The notes under the pieces were generated by a model. The model was not told the origin of the DNA. It did no database searches and was given only the letters and a program-made list of their open reading frames with translations. A stretch of DNA of 64,000 nucleotides, from the NCBI GenBank assembly GCA_036924085.1, contig JAVGWX010000025.1, forward strand, positions 28,814,450 to 28,878,449. The letters run 5' to 3'. The DNA is from Ariolimax columbianus (lineage: Eukaryota > Mollusca > Gastropoda > Stylommatophora > Arionidae). This document shows positions 52,175-63,804 of the stretch, piece by piece. The translations under genes were made by a program, and so were the position numbers. Position 1 is the first letter of the stretch. The number at the start of each line of letters is the position of its first letter.

Positions 52175-52895
52175 CTTACCTGTATGATCTATTATAACCT
52201 GGACTCACTCACTCACCTTACCTGTATGATCTATTATAAACTGAACTTGCTCACTCACTCACTCACCTTACCTGTATGATCTATTATAACCTGGACGCAC
52301 TCACTCACCTTACCTGTATGATCTATTATAACCTGGACGCACTCACTCACCTTACTTGTATGATCTATTATAACCTGGACTTGCTCACTCACCTTACCTG
52401 TATGATCTATTATAACCTGAACTTGCTCACTCACTCACCTTACCTGTATGATCTATTATAACCTGAACTTGCTCACTCACTCACCTTACCTGTATGATCT
52501 ATTATAACCTGGACTCACTCACTCACCTTACCTGTATGATCTATTATAACCTGGACTTGCTCACCCACCTTACCTGTATGATCTATTATAACCTGGACTC
52601 ACTCACTCACCTTACCTGTATGATCTATTATAACCTGAACTCACTCACTCACCATACCTGTATGATCTATTATAACCTGGACTTGCTCACTCACCTAACC
52701 TGTATGATCTATTATAGCCTGGACTCACTCACCTAACCTGTATGATCGATTATAACCTGGACTTGCTCACTCACCTTACCTGTATGATCTATTATAACCT
52801 GAACTTGCTCACTCACTCACCTTACCTGTATGATCTATTATAACCTGAACTTGCTCACTCACTCACTCACCTTACCTGTATGATCTGTTATAACC
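51950..52895. repeat. 42-bp minisatellite derived from reverse-transcriptase codons
   Basis: About 22 units. On the reverse strand the unit reads VSEQVQVIIDHTGK (14 residues) and the last units are in frame with the polymerase end. Distal units gain or lose 4-bp ACTC steps (CTCACTCACTCACC), breaking the frame. Confidence 0.95.
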
Positions 52896-53040
52896 CCTAG
52901 GTCCCTTTCCTTTTCTTTCTAATATTGTTATCTCCGATATTGTTGAGACCAACAGAGAAAACGAAAATAACATATTGCCAGAAAGTAAAAAGAGGAAGAG
53001 ACGTTCGGAAGATGGAAAGAATGAAAAGAGGGACACAAAT

Positions 53041-53140
53041 AAATGAGAGAAAGATTTGTGTGCCAGGAAATTGACTTCCTTTCTCCATTCGCTTTCAGAT
53101 TTGTCACTTCCACGTTATCGACCTTGACATTTAGCACCTA
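53041..53140. repeat. Promoter-like dispersed repeat, copy 1
   Basis: TGTGCCAGGAAATTGACTTC, GTCACTTCCACGTTATCGAC and CTTGACATTTAGCACCTAAT correspond to copies at 54388 and 58484. It lacks the E-box half. Confidence 0.6.
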
Positions 53141-53144
53141 ATCT

Positions 53145-53310
53145 GACGAATGGGGTGAGAGAGAAAGAGAAAGAGATTGAGATGGAGAGAGAGTGAGAGA
53201 GAAAGAGATTGAGATGGAGAGAGAGAGAGAGAGTGATGACGGAGAGAAAGAGATTGAGATGGAGAGAGAGAGAGAGTGACGACGAAGAGAAAGAGAGATA
53301 GTCAAAGTGT
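53145..53310. repeat. GA-rich imperfect repeat
   Basis: GAGAGAGAAAGAGATTGAGA TGGA-type units repeated about four times, then simple GA. Confidence 0.9.
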
Positions 53311-53429
53311 CGCTAGACAGAATGTAGATGGAATGGAACGATGGATGGAGAGATGGTAGGATGGATGGGTGGGTGGATAGATAGATAAATAAATGGATTA
53401 ATAGATGGATAGGTAGATATATAGATAGA

Positions 53430-54030
<601 letters not shown>

Positions 54031-54387
54031 ATGGATTGATTGATTGATTGATAGACAGATAGCAACTAAAATTATGAAAAATTCGATAGAGATATAAAAG
54101 AATTGAGAGACACGAAAACATGTTGAGAAGAAGAGGGGGAGCAGAGAAATGCAGAACGAGACTGGAAAATAAAGAAGAGGTAATAAATGCGAATAAAATA
54201 GTGTGAACATGTAAAACGGAAGTGGATGAAGAAACAGAAAGAATGGAGAAACACAAAAGAAATAAAGACAAATAGAAGAAACAAGATGATAGCAGACGAA
54301 AAATGAAGAAACTAAATGAACGGAAAAGGAAAAATAGACCGATAATACTATTTTACAGATAGAGAAATAATACACCGTCAATTGTCA

Positions 54388-54705
54388 ATATTTTTGTGAC
54401 AGGAAATATGGCTTCCCGTTTCTTCCCGCCGCCAATTTCGTCACTTCCGTTTTCTCGACCTTGACATACACGAACTAATCAGACTGCCCCGGCACGTGTC
54501 GTGTCCGCCATGTTTATTGTCTGTCTGCCGTCTCTCGTGAGGGTTCTTCATGTTCGCTCCCAGACATTCTATCTCCTTTTGAAATATCGAAATGATTCAG
54601 TCGGGGACTGTTTCGGTACTTGCGTCTTAATTCACCCCAGACAGAGTTCCCTGGGTTCCCCATCGGTCGTATTTGACAGTTGATGAATATGGCGGGAAAT
54701 TACAT
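54388..54705. repeat. Promoter-like dispersed repeat, copy 2
   Basis: TTCGTCACTTCCGTTTTCTC (ETS-like), CTAATCAGACTGCCCCGGCA, CACGTGTCGTGTCCGCCATG (E-box plus YY1-like, reversed) and TTTATTGTCTGTCTGCCGTC. It shares this order with 58484-58715. Confidence 0.65.
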
Positions 54706-54739
54706 TTCGGGTTAAAGGCAAGACATGTCGACATAATTG

Positions 54740-54880
54740 TATTCCTTCTTCTTCCTCGTTAGTCTGCAGACCTCGACTTAAATGACTCTAATGAAGGCAG
54801 CAGTCGACTCAAGGCTGTGTACATTGCCGCACAGCTTCTCGTGGAAGGACACTGGCTGTTACCAAATGCTACTTCTTCGT
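54740..54880 (-). mobile_element. LINE-RH relative, 3' fragment
   Basis: CAGACCTCGACTTAAATGAC and AAGGCAGCAGTCGACTCAAG resemble the reversed end of the 44730-45137 copy (LYGNAHSLESTAAFVRV). Only the terminal 130 bp or so remains. Confidence 0.6.
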
Positions 54881-54959
54881 TAGTGTTTTCCCTAGCTGCC
54901 TTGACCTGGCTCCACGGCACCGAGGTAGGGGACCACCAGTAGCATTTGGTGGACCCCCT

Positions 54960-55060
54960 TGAGGCGAGGTGTTCGGCACTCTTCCCACCTGGCGGGGGTC
55001 AGGCACTTTTCTCACCTGGTGGGTTGTCCGGCACTTTTCCCACCTGGCAGAACTCCTTGG
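54960..55060. repeat. About 31-bp repeat, 3 units
   Basis: GGCACTTTTCCCACCTGGCG-type units, three copies, diverged. Confidence 0.75.
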
Positions 55061-55094
55061 GTCGAGCACCATCTCGTTGAGTCATTTTGGTGCG

Positions 55095-55520
55095 CGTCAT
55101 CTTAATCGCTCTTGCCGTAAGGTGCTATCCCTAACTCGCTCCTGCCTCTTGTCGTGAGGTGCTATCCCTTACTCGCTCCTGCCTCTTGCTTTAGGTGGTA
55201 TCCCTTACTCGCTCCTGCCTCTTGCCGTGAGGTGCTATCCCTTACTCGTTCCTGCCTCTTGCCGTGAGATGCTATCTCTTACTCGCTCCTGCCTCTTGCC
55301 GTGAGGTGCTATCCCTTACTCGCTCCTGCCTCCTGCCGCGAGGTGCCTATCCCTTACTCGCTTCTGCCGCGACGTGCTATCCCTTACTCGCTCCTGCCGC
55401 GACGTGCTATCCCTTACTCGCTCCTGCCGCGACGTGCTATCCCTTACTCGCTCCTGTCGCGACGTGCTATCCCTTACTCGCTCCTGCCACGAGGTGCTAT
55501 CCCTTACTCGCTCCTGCCTC
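55095..55520. repeat. Minisatellite shifting from about 38-bp to 30-bp units
   Basis: The left half uses CTCGCTCCTGCCTCTTGCCG TGAGGTGCTATCCCTTA. The right half uses a shorter CGCTCCTGCCGCGACGTGCT form of 30 bp. The short form arose by deletion of a CTCTTGC-type segment and then spread. Confidence 0.92.
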
Positions 55521-55579
55521 ACCCCCCACCCCAATTTTATATTAAATAAATACGTAAATATCTGTATAAGGATATTGGA

Positions 55580-55950
55580 TCAAGACGCCGAGCAATGCCA
55601 ACAGGCTGTATTCCTTACAGATGCAATGTCAGTTCTGCAAGCCCTCACAAATGATAAACTGCCAGAGCTTAAGAAAGGCTTTGGCGGACTAAGAACCAAG
55701 AGAAGGGTAGTGGTACAGTTGATACCATCACACTGTGGCATACCAGGAAGGGTGGGAGCAGACAGGTCGGCAAAGGAGGGAGCAACACGAGAACAAAACC
55801 AACAAACAATCAACTTCCAAGAAAAGAAGACAGTTATCCAAGCAATAAGGAAAGTCGACCAGACGAGGGACAACTATCACTGTCTTAATCGAGCGGAGCA
55901 AGTGGTTCTGTTTCATCTGAAAACATGACATAACAGATTAAATAGCCATT
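55580..55950 (+). mobile_element. LINE RNase H fragment
   Basis: QQAVFLTDAMSVLQAL with a catalytic Asp, RRVVVQLIPSHCGIPGRVGA with the conserved His, and DRSAKEGA with the last Asp. HLKTXHNRLNSHFHRL follows. The first two motifs are missing. Confidence 0.82.
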
Positions 55951-56029
55951 TCCATCGGCTAAAATTGGCTCCATCCCCCATGAGTATGTAACTATGCAAC
56001 TCTGGGGAAAAAAGACAGCAGATGGCAAA

Positions 56030-57000
56030 ACCAAAACAACGGCCTGGCACAAGGAAGTGTCCTAGCACCCATGCTATAGAACATATATACTAATGACCTA
56101 CACAGGGACACAGACAGAAGGACATTCATCTATGCTGATGACACAGCAGTTGCTGCCCAGGGAAAATGGTTTGAGGAAGTGGAAGGCAAACTGGCAAGTT
56201 CTCTCAATGTCCTTGCAGAATACTGCCACAAGAATCACCTTAAACCAAATCCCAGTAAAACCCAGGTATGTGCCTGCCACAAGAATCACCTTAAACCAAA
56301 TCCCAGTAAAACCCAGACATGTGCCTGCCACAAGAATTACCTTAAACCAAATCCCAGTAAAACCCAGACATGTGCCTGCCACAAGAATCACCTTAAACCA
56401 AATCCCAGTAAAACCCAGACATGTGCCTGCCACAAGAATCACCTTAAACCAAATCCCAGTAAAACCCAGGTATGTGCCTACCACAAGAATCATCTTAAAC
56501 CAAATCCCAGTAAAACCCAGGTATGTGCCTACCACAAGAATCACCTTAAACCAAATCCCAGTAAAACCCAGGTATGTGCCTACCACAAGAATCACCTTAA
56601 ACCAAATCCCAGTAAAACCCAGATATGTGCCTGCCACAAGAATCACCTTAAACCAAATCCCAGTAAAACCCAGATATGTGCCTACCACAAGAATCACCTT
56701 AGACCAAATCCCAAAATAAAACCCAGGTATGTGCCTATCACAAGAATCACCTTAAACCAAATCCCAGTAAAAACCAGGTTATGTGCCTACCATCTCGGAA
56801 ACAGAGAGGCAAAAAGAAAACCAGATTAGGTGGCAAGGACATGAGCTTGAACACTGCACGGCTCCCACATATCTAGGCGTGAAGTTAGACGCACATTATA
56901 TTACATAACGCACTGCCAAGACACAAAGCGTAAGATACATGCAAGAAATAATATCATCAGACAACTGACCGGCACAACATGGGGGGCACAGCCATCAGTC
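56030..57000 (+). mobile_element. LINE reverse transcriptase with in-frame 51-bp minisatellite
   Basis: GLAQGSVLAPML with a stop, then NIYTNDLH, then FIYADDTAVAAQG with YADD at 56131-56142, then EGKLASSLNVLAEYC. The codons for HKNHLKPNPSKTQVCAC follow, repeated about 11 times, before the polymerase resumes as REAKRKPD, LEHCTAPTYLGVKLD and AEYAAPVWE. Both sides of the array are parts of one RT. Confidence 0.9.
56223..56790. repeat. 51-bp minisatellite inside the RT frame, about 11 units
   Basis: Unit CACAAGAATCACCTTAAACC, AAATCCCAGTAAAACCCAGG, TATGTGCCTGC. 51 bp is 17 codons, so the frame is kept until a small insertion near 56715, then restored near 56770. Confidence 0.95.
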
Positions 57001-57718
57001 CTTCGGAAATCTGCACTCTCCTTGTGTTTCTCAGTAGCTGAATACGCTGCGCCAGTCTGGGAAAACCCTGCTCATGCGAAACTAGTTGATACATCAATAC
57101 ATGAGGCGGGTCGGACAGTATCAGGGTGCCAAAAACCCACCCCCATTGATAAAATAAACCCCATAATTGGGCATATCACCTCCTGAGATCCGAAGAAGCC
57201 TCGATGCAGAAATCGAACGAGAAAAACAGGAGAACGACCCAAGGCATGCAATGTTTGGACATCAGGTACAGAGCACAGGACTCAAATCCAGAAATAACTT
57301 CCTAAAAACAACAAATCCCAAACAGACAAACCCTGAAAGTCGCCGTATCGAGAGATGGCCCGAATTGGTGCAGGCCCCAGAATGGAACTTCGGGAGGAAC
57401 CTGATCCTGGACATCATCTACCATACACAACATGGAAGTCGCTGAACTGGTGTATCACGGTGCAAGAGGAATATGAAGCGATGGGGATACACAGATGATG
57501 ACACATGTGACTGCGGCGCAATACAGGACCCAGCCCACCTGATGACCTGCCCCAACCTCCAGAAAACATGCAATAAGTACGACATGCTGGAGGCAAATGA
57601 CAAGGCAATCCATGTCGCTGGATACTAGATGCATACTTTATGACGTAGTGTTTTGGCAAGTGGAAGTAAGTATGTGTGGGCAGGCAGCACCGACATCCGA
57701 ATATATCCTGCAAGACTG
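57001..57718 (+). mobile_element. Jockey-type LINE C-terminus
   Basis: PTPIDKINPIIG, PPEIRRSLDAEIEREKQEND and, in other frames, MKRWGYTDDDTCDCGAIQDP and AHLMTCPNLQKTC. The DTCDCG...H-x4-C part is the knuckle that ends this LINE type. A GAA-SINE interrupts the 3'UTR at 57719. Confidence 0.83.
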
Positions 57719-58077
57719 GGATCAAGATGCTGAGCAGCCCATGAGCTGCAGTGGTCAGCGACCCATAGCTGACTGCTAGCGTCAGGGCCAGCGAATCATA
57801 GCTGCCAAGACCCTTCTACACCTCCACGAGGTGATCCTGGATAACGGGCTGCAGCAGGGCAGACTGGCAAAGGAGAAGGGATCGAAGAGGGAATGCTAAC
57901 CCGGTACTCAAAAAATGCTTGCTGAAGTCGGATGTGTTGGACCGAAAGGTGCAAATATCGCAGTCAAGCCGTAAACTACGACACAACGCATTCCGTTCTC
58001 TGGACTACATTCTGCTACTTAAGCCCTTTTAGGGTTTGCTAGCGGGAGATTGGGAACGAACGAAGCAATGCAATATT
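57719..58077 (+). mobile_element. GAA-SINE full copy with 11-bp target-site duplication
   Basis: GGATCAAGATGCTGAGCAGC to GAACGAACGAAGCAATGCAA. CTGCAAGACTG at 57708-57718 and 58078-58088 is the target-site duplication. The GAA tail is short here. Confidence 0.9.
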
Positions 58078-58285
58078 CTGCAAGACTGTTATGCACTGGG
58101 CCAAGCACTACAACCGCCTTTATCCAGATGACTGGACCACGCGTAGACGTAAGAAGAACAAAGGGACAAGAGAGTAAGGATGGAAAAACAAATATGCAAG
58201 AAAAAATTGGCGAGAAAGAAATAAGAGAGAAAAAAACAACAACACGAAGATGAGGCAAAGAACAGAAAGTCCCCAAAGAAGAAAA

Positions 58286-58290
<5 letters not shown>

Positions 58291-58339
<49 letters not shown>

Positions 58340-58343
58340 GAAC
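58291..58343. repeat. (CT)n(CA)n microsatellite
   Basis: About 28 bp of CT followed by about 22 bp of CA. Confidence 0.95.
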
Positions 58344-58483
58344 GCACACACACAAAATAAGTCCAGATACTACAATATGGGAGAAGCATCTTAAATAAGG
58401 ATAGAAATAAGGTTAAATAAATAATCATAAACGAGAAACACACAATTGAAAGACAGAAGGAAAAAGCAAACAAAGCCAGAACC

Positions 58484-58715
58484 ATTTTTGTGCCAGAAAA
58501 TTGGTTGCCTTTTTCTACCCGCCTCCAATTTGGTCACTTCCGCTGTGACGACCTTGACACGAGTACAGAACCAGCCAATCAGACAGTCACGCCACGTGTC
58601 GTGTCATCCATGTTTATTTTGTGTCTCTCGCCTCCCCCGAGATTTCGTCTCATTTGCTCATAATTCGTTCCAGATCCCTTTGGAATATCGGACTGCGGAC
58701 TTGTGTTGACATTTT
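58484..58715. repeat. Promoter-like dispersed repeat, copy 3
   Basis: TTGGTCACTTCCGCTGTGAC, CCAGCCAATCAGACAGTCAC (CCAAT box), GCCACGTGTCGTGTCATCCA (E-box) and TGTTTATTTTGTGTCTCTCG. It is the same block order as 54388-54705. Confidence 0.65.
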
Positions 58716-59054
58716 GGGCCGTCTTCTTGGCGCTTCCTTGTTTTAATTAAAATTCGTTCTCAGCATCTCTGTTTCATTTAGGCAGGGTGGGCATAAATAA
58801 GGAGTTCGCCGAGAAGTTTGAGGTAAAAAAAAGTGGAGTGCCACAGGGCTCGGATTTGAGACCAATTTTGCAAAGATCTTCCTCAGGATGAACAAAGAAG
58901 AAGAAGTAGAATAATAATAATAATTTCGCTAAGCTGTTATGCACAAATTTTGAATTCAAGTTAAGGGCAAACATGGCGCGAAATCAATTTTGGAAAAGAA
59001 CTTCTGGTTAGTTTAAGAATTATGCTTGAGAAATGTTCCCAGGAACGAAGTTTC
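58716..59054. other. No gene recognised
   Basis: Unique-looking sequence. The words AGTGGAGTGCCACAGGGCTC near 58835 resemble an RT finger motif (SGVPQGS), suggesting a very short LINE relic. Confidence 0.45.
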
Positions 59055-59605
59055 CTTGGGGAGGGAGGACTAACGTCTGGTCAGGCACAACATACTGATC
59101 AGAAATGTTAGTCAGGGTCAGGCACAACATATTGATCAGAAATGTTAGTCAAGGTCAGGCACAACATACTGGTCAGACATGTTAGTCAAGTTCAGGCACA
59201 ACATACTGGTCAGACATGTTAGTCAGGGTCAGTGACAACATACTGATCGGACATGTTAGTCAGGGTCAAGCACAACATACTGATCAGACATGTTAGTCAG
59301 GGTCAGACATGTTAGTCAAGGTCAGACATGTTAGTCAAGGTCAGACACAATCTGCTGGCAAAGACCCTCACCTCGGCTTCCTAGTGGCCGTCCCTAAAAA
59401 CGGGCTGTTTTGACGGCAGCCTGGCTAACGAGGTGAAGGATCGACCTGATCCCCGCAGTAGTGAGCGTCACGCAAATGAAGCCAAGTGTAGCACAACCGC
59501 CTGGGGGGGGGGGCCCGGTCCACCTTCATCAGCACGCTCGGGATTTGAGATAAGCTGATTAAACCTACTCCTTATGGGCACTCGGAACAACAACAACAAC
59601 GACGA
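59055..59605 (+). mobile_element. CAA-SINE copy with about seven variant 37-bp units
   Basis: GGAGGACTAACGTCTGGTCA, seven units with ACAACATACTG instead of AAAATATACTG, the shared body, a short poly-G, and AACAACAACAACGACGACG as tail. Two units are shortened to about 17 bp. Confidence 0.88.
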
Positions 59606-59609
59606 CGTG

Positions 59610-60060
59610 CCTTCGTTCGCGATGTTTCTAGCGGAAATTGAATACGTTTATATGGACGAGCTTTCGCAAAGCAGGTGTCCGTAGATCGGGGAATATACTG
59701 AACTATGTTGGACATCCCTTTCGATCTGGTCATGTGACCATACCACTGGGATTTTCGTGTTGGTACAGCTAACAATAGTTCTTGCCGGTGGTCCTACATT
59801 CTGCCGGATTGTACTGCGTACTTTGGCATTTGTGACACCTTCCTGGTGTGTTGTTATAGGGTTCTGCCGGAAACGTGTCGTCTCGCGTGCTTTTGGAGTT
59901 TTTCGTTCCAGCTCAGAGCATCCAATGTCCATGTTTCACAGCCATACGGGTACTCAGAAAGGAACAGTGTTTGCGTTTGTTTCATCTTATTGTTGAGCGA
60001 TATGTGTTTCTAGGTTGCCAGTAGGGTTTCAGTCTGGGGGAGAGTTGTCGTTGTTGTTGG
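59610..60060 (-). mobile_element. LINE reverse-transcriptase tail remnant
   Basis: The reverse strand has MDIGCSELERKTPKARET, NAKVRSTIRQNVGPP and WSHDQIERDVQ-like pieces, an unclassified LINE tail with breaks. Confidence 0.5.
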
Positions 60061-60690
60061 CATGGTATTCTAATTCTCTCTATCAATCTATTTCTTCTAT
60101 CTATCTCTAATCCTTCAATCTATTCCTGTTCTATATCGCTATTCCTTCGCTATATTCTTTCTATCTCAATCTATTCCATCTCTCCATATCTATTCCTTCG
60201 CTATATTTCTTCTATCTCAATCTATTCCTTCTCTCTATTTCTATTCACAAATGAGTAACCTACTCATAATGGGCATTCGCAACCACCAACCTCTCCATGA
60301 ATCCATTAAAAAAAATCCCACCATCTATTCATCCGTTCTATCCATATTCCTGTAATCTCTCTCCATCATCTCCCCCGCTACACCCCTATCACCATCTCAA
60401 CCTATTGTATCCCAGAGACCTGACACTGTCTCCAGTCACGATCTGACGCTGTCAATATTGACGTCACTAGCCCAGACCGACAGCCTCGGCGACTCATTAG
60501 TTGATTTGCCTGACATCTGGAGGGACTCAGCCGCCCCCCCCCCCCCTTCCCACCCTGAAGAGTTTAGGCACGATTTGCAGGGGCGCTGTGGCTGTTTCTT
60601 CTAAACCTATTGGTCAATCTAGTTTTGCTGATGTTTTTTGTTTTAAGAAACAATCACATGGTGAGGGGGGGGGGGGCTTAGTATAGGGTA
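60061..60690. other. Pyrimidine-rich degenerate repeat, then no gene recognised
   Basis: CTATCTC/CTATTCCTTC words repeat loosely at 60070-60245. Runs of C (60534-60546) and G (60666-60675) follow. No exon seen. Confidence 0.55.
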
Positions 60691-61165
60691 GGGGTAAGAG
60701 TGGGGATGGTGATAGTAGTGGAGTAGTAGAAGTAGCGGCAGTAGTAGTAGTAGAAGTAACAGTAGTAGTTGTAGTAGTAGAAGTAGTAGTGGTAGCAGAA
60801 GTAAAAGTAGTGGTAGAAGTAACAGTAGTAGTAGTAGTAGTAGTTGTAGTAACAGAAGTAGTAGTAGTAGAGGTAACAGTAGTAGTAGCAGAAGTAAAAG
60901 TAGTGGTAGAAGTAACAGTAGTAGTAGTAGTAGTAGTTGTAGTAACAGAAGTAGTAGTAGTAGAGGTAACAGTAGTAGTAGCAGAAGTAAAAGTAGTGGT
61001 AGAAGTAACAGTAGTAGTAGTAGTAGTTGTAGTAACAGAAGTAGTAGTAGTAGAGGTAACAGTAGTAGTAGCAGAAGTAAAAGTAGTGGTAGAAGTAACA
61101 GTAGTAGTAGTAGTAAAATAAGTAATGGTAGTAGTAGAAATAGTGGTGGTAGTAGTAGTAGTAGT
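60690..61165. repeat. (AGT)n with higher-order structure
   Basis: AGTAGT triplets interrupted by AGAAGTAACAGT and GTAGCAGAAGTAAAAGTAGT. A block of about 95 bp is repeated three to four times. The reverse strand gives a false poly-Thr frame. Confidence 0.93.
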
Positions 61166-61169
61166 TGTC

Positions 61170-61805
61170 AACTTAGCACCAACATTCTAGCCTGGACTCA
61201 ACTTTGCACCTTACATTCTAGCCTAGACTCAACTTTGCACCTTACATTCTAGCCTGGACTCAACTTTGCACCTTACATTCTAGTCTGGACTCAACTTTGC
61301 ACCTTACATTCTAGTCTGGACTCAACTTTGCACCTTTCATTCTAGCCTAGACTCAACTTTGCACCTTACATTCTAGCCTGGACTCAACTTTGCACCTTTC
61401 ATTCTAGCCTAGACTCAACTTTGCACCTTACATTCTAGCCTGGACTCAACTTTGCACCTTACATTCTAGCCTGGACTCAACTTTGCACCTTTAATTCTAG
61501 CCTAGACTCAACTTTGCACCTTACATTCTAGCCTGGACTCAACTTTGCACCTTACATTCTAGCCTAGACTCAACTTTGCACCTTACATTCTAGCCTGGAC
61601 TGAACTTTGCACCTTTCATTCTAGCCTAGACTCAACTTTGCACCTTACATTCTAGCCTGGACTCAACTTTGCACCTTACATTCTAGCCTAGACTCAACTT
61701 TGCACCTTACATTCTAGCCTAGACTCAACTTTGCACCTTACATTCTAGCCTGGACTCAACTTTGCACCTTACATTCTAGCCTGGACTCAAATTTGCACCA
61801 GCATT
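61170..61805. repeat. 31-bp minisatellite, about 20 units
   Basis: Unit CATTCTAGCCTGGACTCAAC plus TTTGCACCTTA; TGG/TAG and CTTA/CTTT variants alternate. Confidence 0.95.
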
Positions 61806-62015
61806 CTGTAGTAAGGTCACTGTCAGCTATTGAGAATCGGCATGAAATGCGACATTTGCACAACAGACTATCCACATCTCCGTTATCCGCTCCTCAACTG
61901 GAATCGTCTTGCTGCTCCAGTGTTTTCCACGAGGGTCCATTGTTTCCTTCCAGGAAGGCTGTGCTGTAGCTTGCACTTAAATCACACTGGGATTAGCAAG
62001 CATCACTATGTAACA

Positions 62016-63345
62016 GGGGAGGGAGAATAACGCCTGGTCAGGCAAAATATACTGATCAGACATGTTAGTCAGGGTCAGGCAAAATATACTGATCATATAT
62101 GTTAGTCAGGGTCAGGCAAAATATACTGATCAGACATGTTAGTCAGGGTCAGGCAAAATATACTGATCAGACATGTTAGTCAGGGTCAGGCAAAATATAC
62201 TGATCAAACATGTTAGTCAGGGTCAGGCAAAATATACTGATCAGACATGTTAGTCAGGGTCAGGCAAAATATACTGATCAGACATGTTAGTCATGGTCAG
62301 GCAAAATATACTGATCAGACATGTTAGTCAGGGTCAGGCAAAATATACTGATCAGACATGTTAGTCAGGGTCAGGCAAAATATACTGATCATACATGTTA
62401 GTCAGGGTCAGGTAAAATATACTGATCATATATGTTAGTCAGGGTCAGGCAAAATATACTGATCAGACATGTTAGTCAGGGTCAGGCAAAATATACTGAT
62501 CAGACATGTTAGTCAGGGTCAGGCAAAATATACTGATCAGACATGTTAGTCAGGGTCAGGCAAAATATACTGATCAGACATGTTAGTCAGGGTCAGGCAA
62601 AATATACTGATCAGACATGTTAGTCAGGGTCAGGCAAAATATACTGGTCATACATGTTAGTCAGGGTCAGGCAAAATATACTGATCATACATGTTAGTCA
62701 GGCTCAGGCAAAATATACTGATCAGACATGTTAGTCAGGGTCAGGCAAAATATACTGATCAGACATGTTAGTCAGGGTCAGGCAAAATATACTGATCAGA
62801 CATGTTAGTCAGGGTCAGGCAAAATATTCTGATCAGACATGTTAGTCAGGGTCAGGCAAAATATACTGATCAGACATGTTAGTCAGGGTCAGGCAAAATA
62901 TACTGATCAGACATGTTAGTCAGGGTCAGGCAAAATATACTGATCAGACATGTTAGTCAGGGTCAGGCAAAATATACTGATCAGACATGTTAGTCAGGGT
63001 CAGGCAAAATATACTGATCAGACATGTTAGTCAGGGTCAGGCAAATTAAACTGGCCAATACTCTCATTGTGCCTTCCTAGTAGCCCTGCCTGGAAATTGG
63101 CTGTTTTCATGGCAGCCTGGCTAACGAGGTGACTGATCGACGTCATTCCCGTAGTAGTGAGTGACACGCAGATTAAGCCAAGCATAGCACACCCGTCTGG
63201 AGGACCCCGGTCCACCCTCATCAGCACGCTCGGGATGTGAGGAAAACTTCTGCAACCTACCACTTAACGTCCATTTCAGGGCGCACAAAAGAGCAACCTA
63301 CTCATTATGGGCATTGGCAAACAACAACAACAACAACAACCTTCA
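62016..63345 (+). mobile_element. CAA-SINE copy carrying 27 units of the 37-bp repeat
   Basis: Head AGGGAGAATAACGCCTGGTC, then 27 units (62038-63036) of TCAGGCAAAATATACTGATC plus AGACATGTTAGTCAGGG, then the normal body (ATCAGCACGCTCGGGATGTG, TGGGCATTGG) and a CAACAACAACAACAACAAC tail. Units differ mainly at CAGACATG versus CATACATG or CATATATG. Confidence 0.93.
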
Positions 63346-63804
63346 ATCCCTAATTATTTACAAACACTCAAGGCCTACAACACGGACGGCGGCCTTTATC
63401 CAATTTATTCGAATTGGGCCAGCCGTCAAAATCAATGTAGCTAAAACCGCACTTCCGACAAATTCATTCTCTTCACTTATTCACAGTTCTTCTACCCAGA
63501 GGATGTAAATGTCTTTCAATATACTTAGAATCGAGTGTGCAGGCAAACTAATGATTGACTTGTGTGATGGAGGGGCTGCTTCTTTTTGACCTTCTAGAAG
63601 GTCACTATTGCGTTGGAATTTCGTTACTTCTTAAATCTTTGTCCCGACAGCCATTAACAACCTACTCTTTGTAATTTTCAACCGCCAGTGGTTTTATTTT
63701 ACATTCACATCATGTACATGAGACCTCGGAGTTTACTGTCCGTCTCCGATAGGATTAGGCGGCCTATTTCATCTTCCTGATTACCAGGAGAGGCTTGAAA
63801 CTTG
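63346..63804. other. No gene recognised
   Basis: Unique-looking sequence. No CEP78 exon found. Confidence 0.5.

Noticed and set aside
60614..61171. Thr-rich reverse frame and Val-rich forward frame
   Set aside because: Simple AGT repeat translated on either strand.
62016..63345. CRISPR-like array (37-bp repeats)
   Set aside because: There are no unique spacers: the units are contiguous, belong to a SINE, and the DNA is eukaryotic. The same applies to the 30-, 31- and 41-bp arrays.
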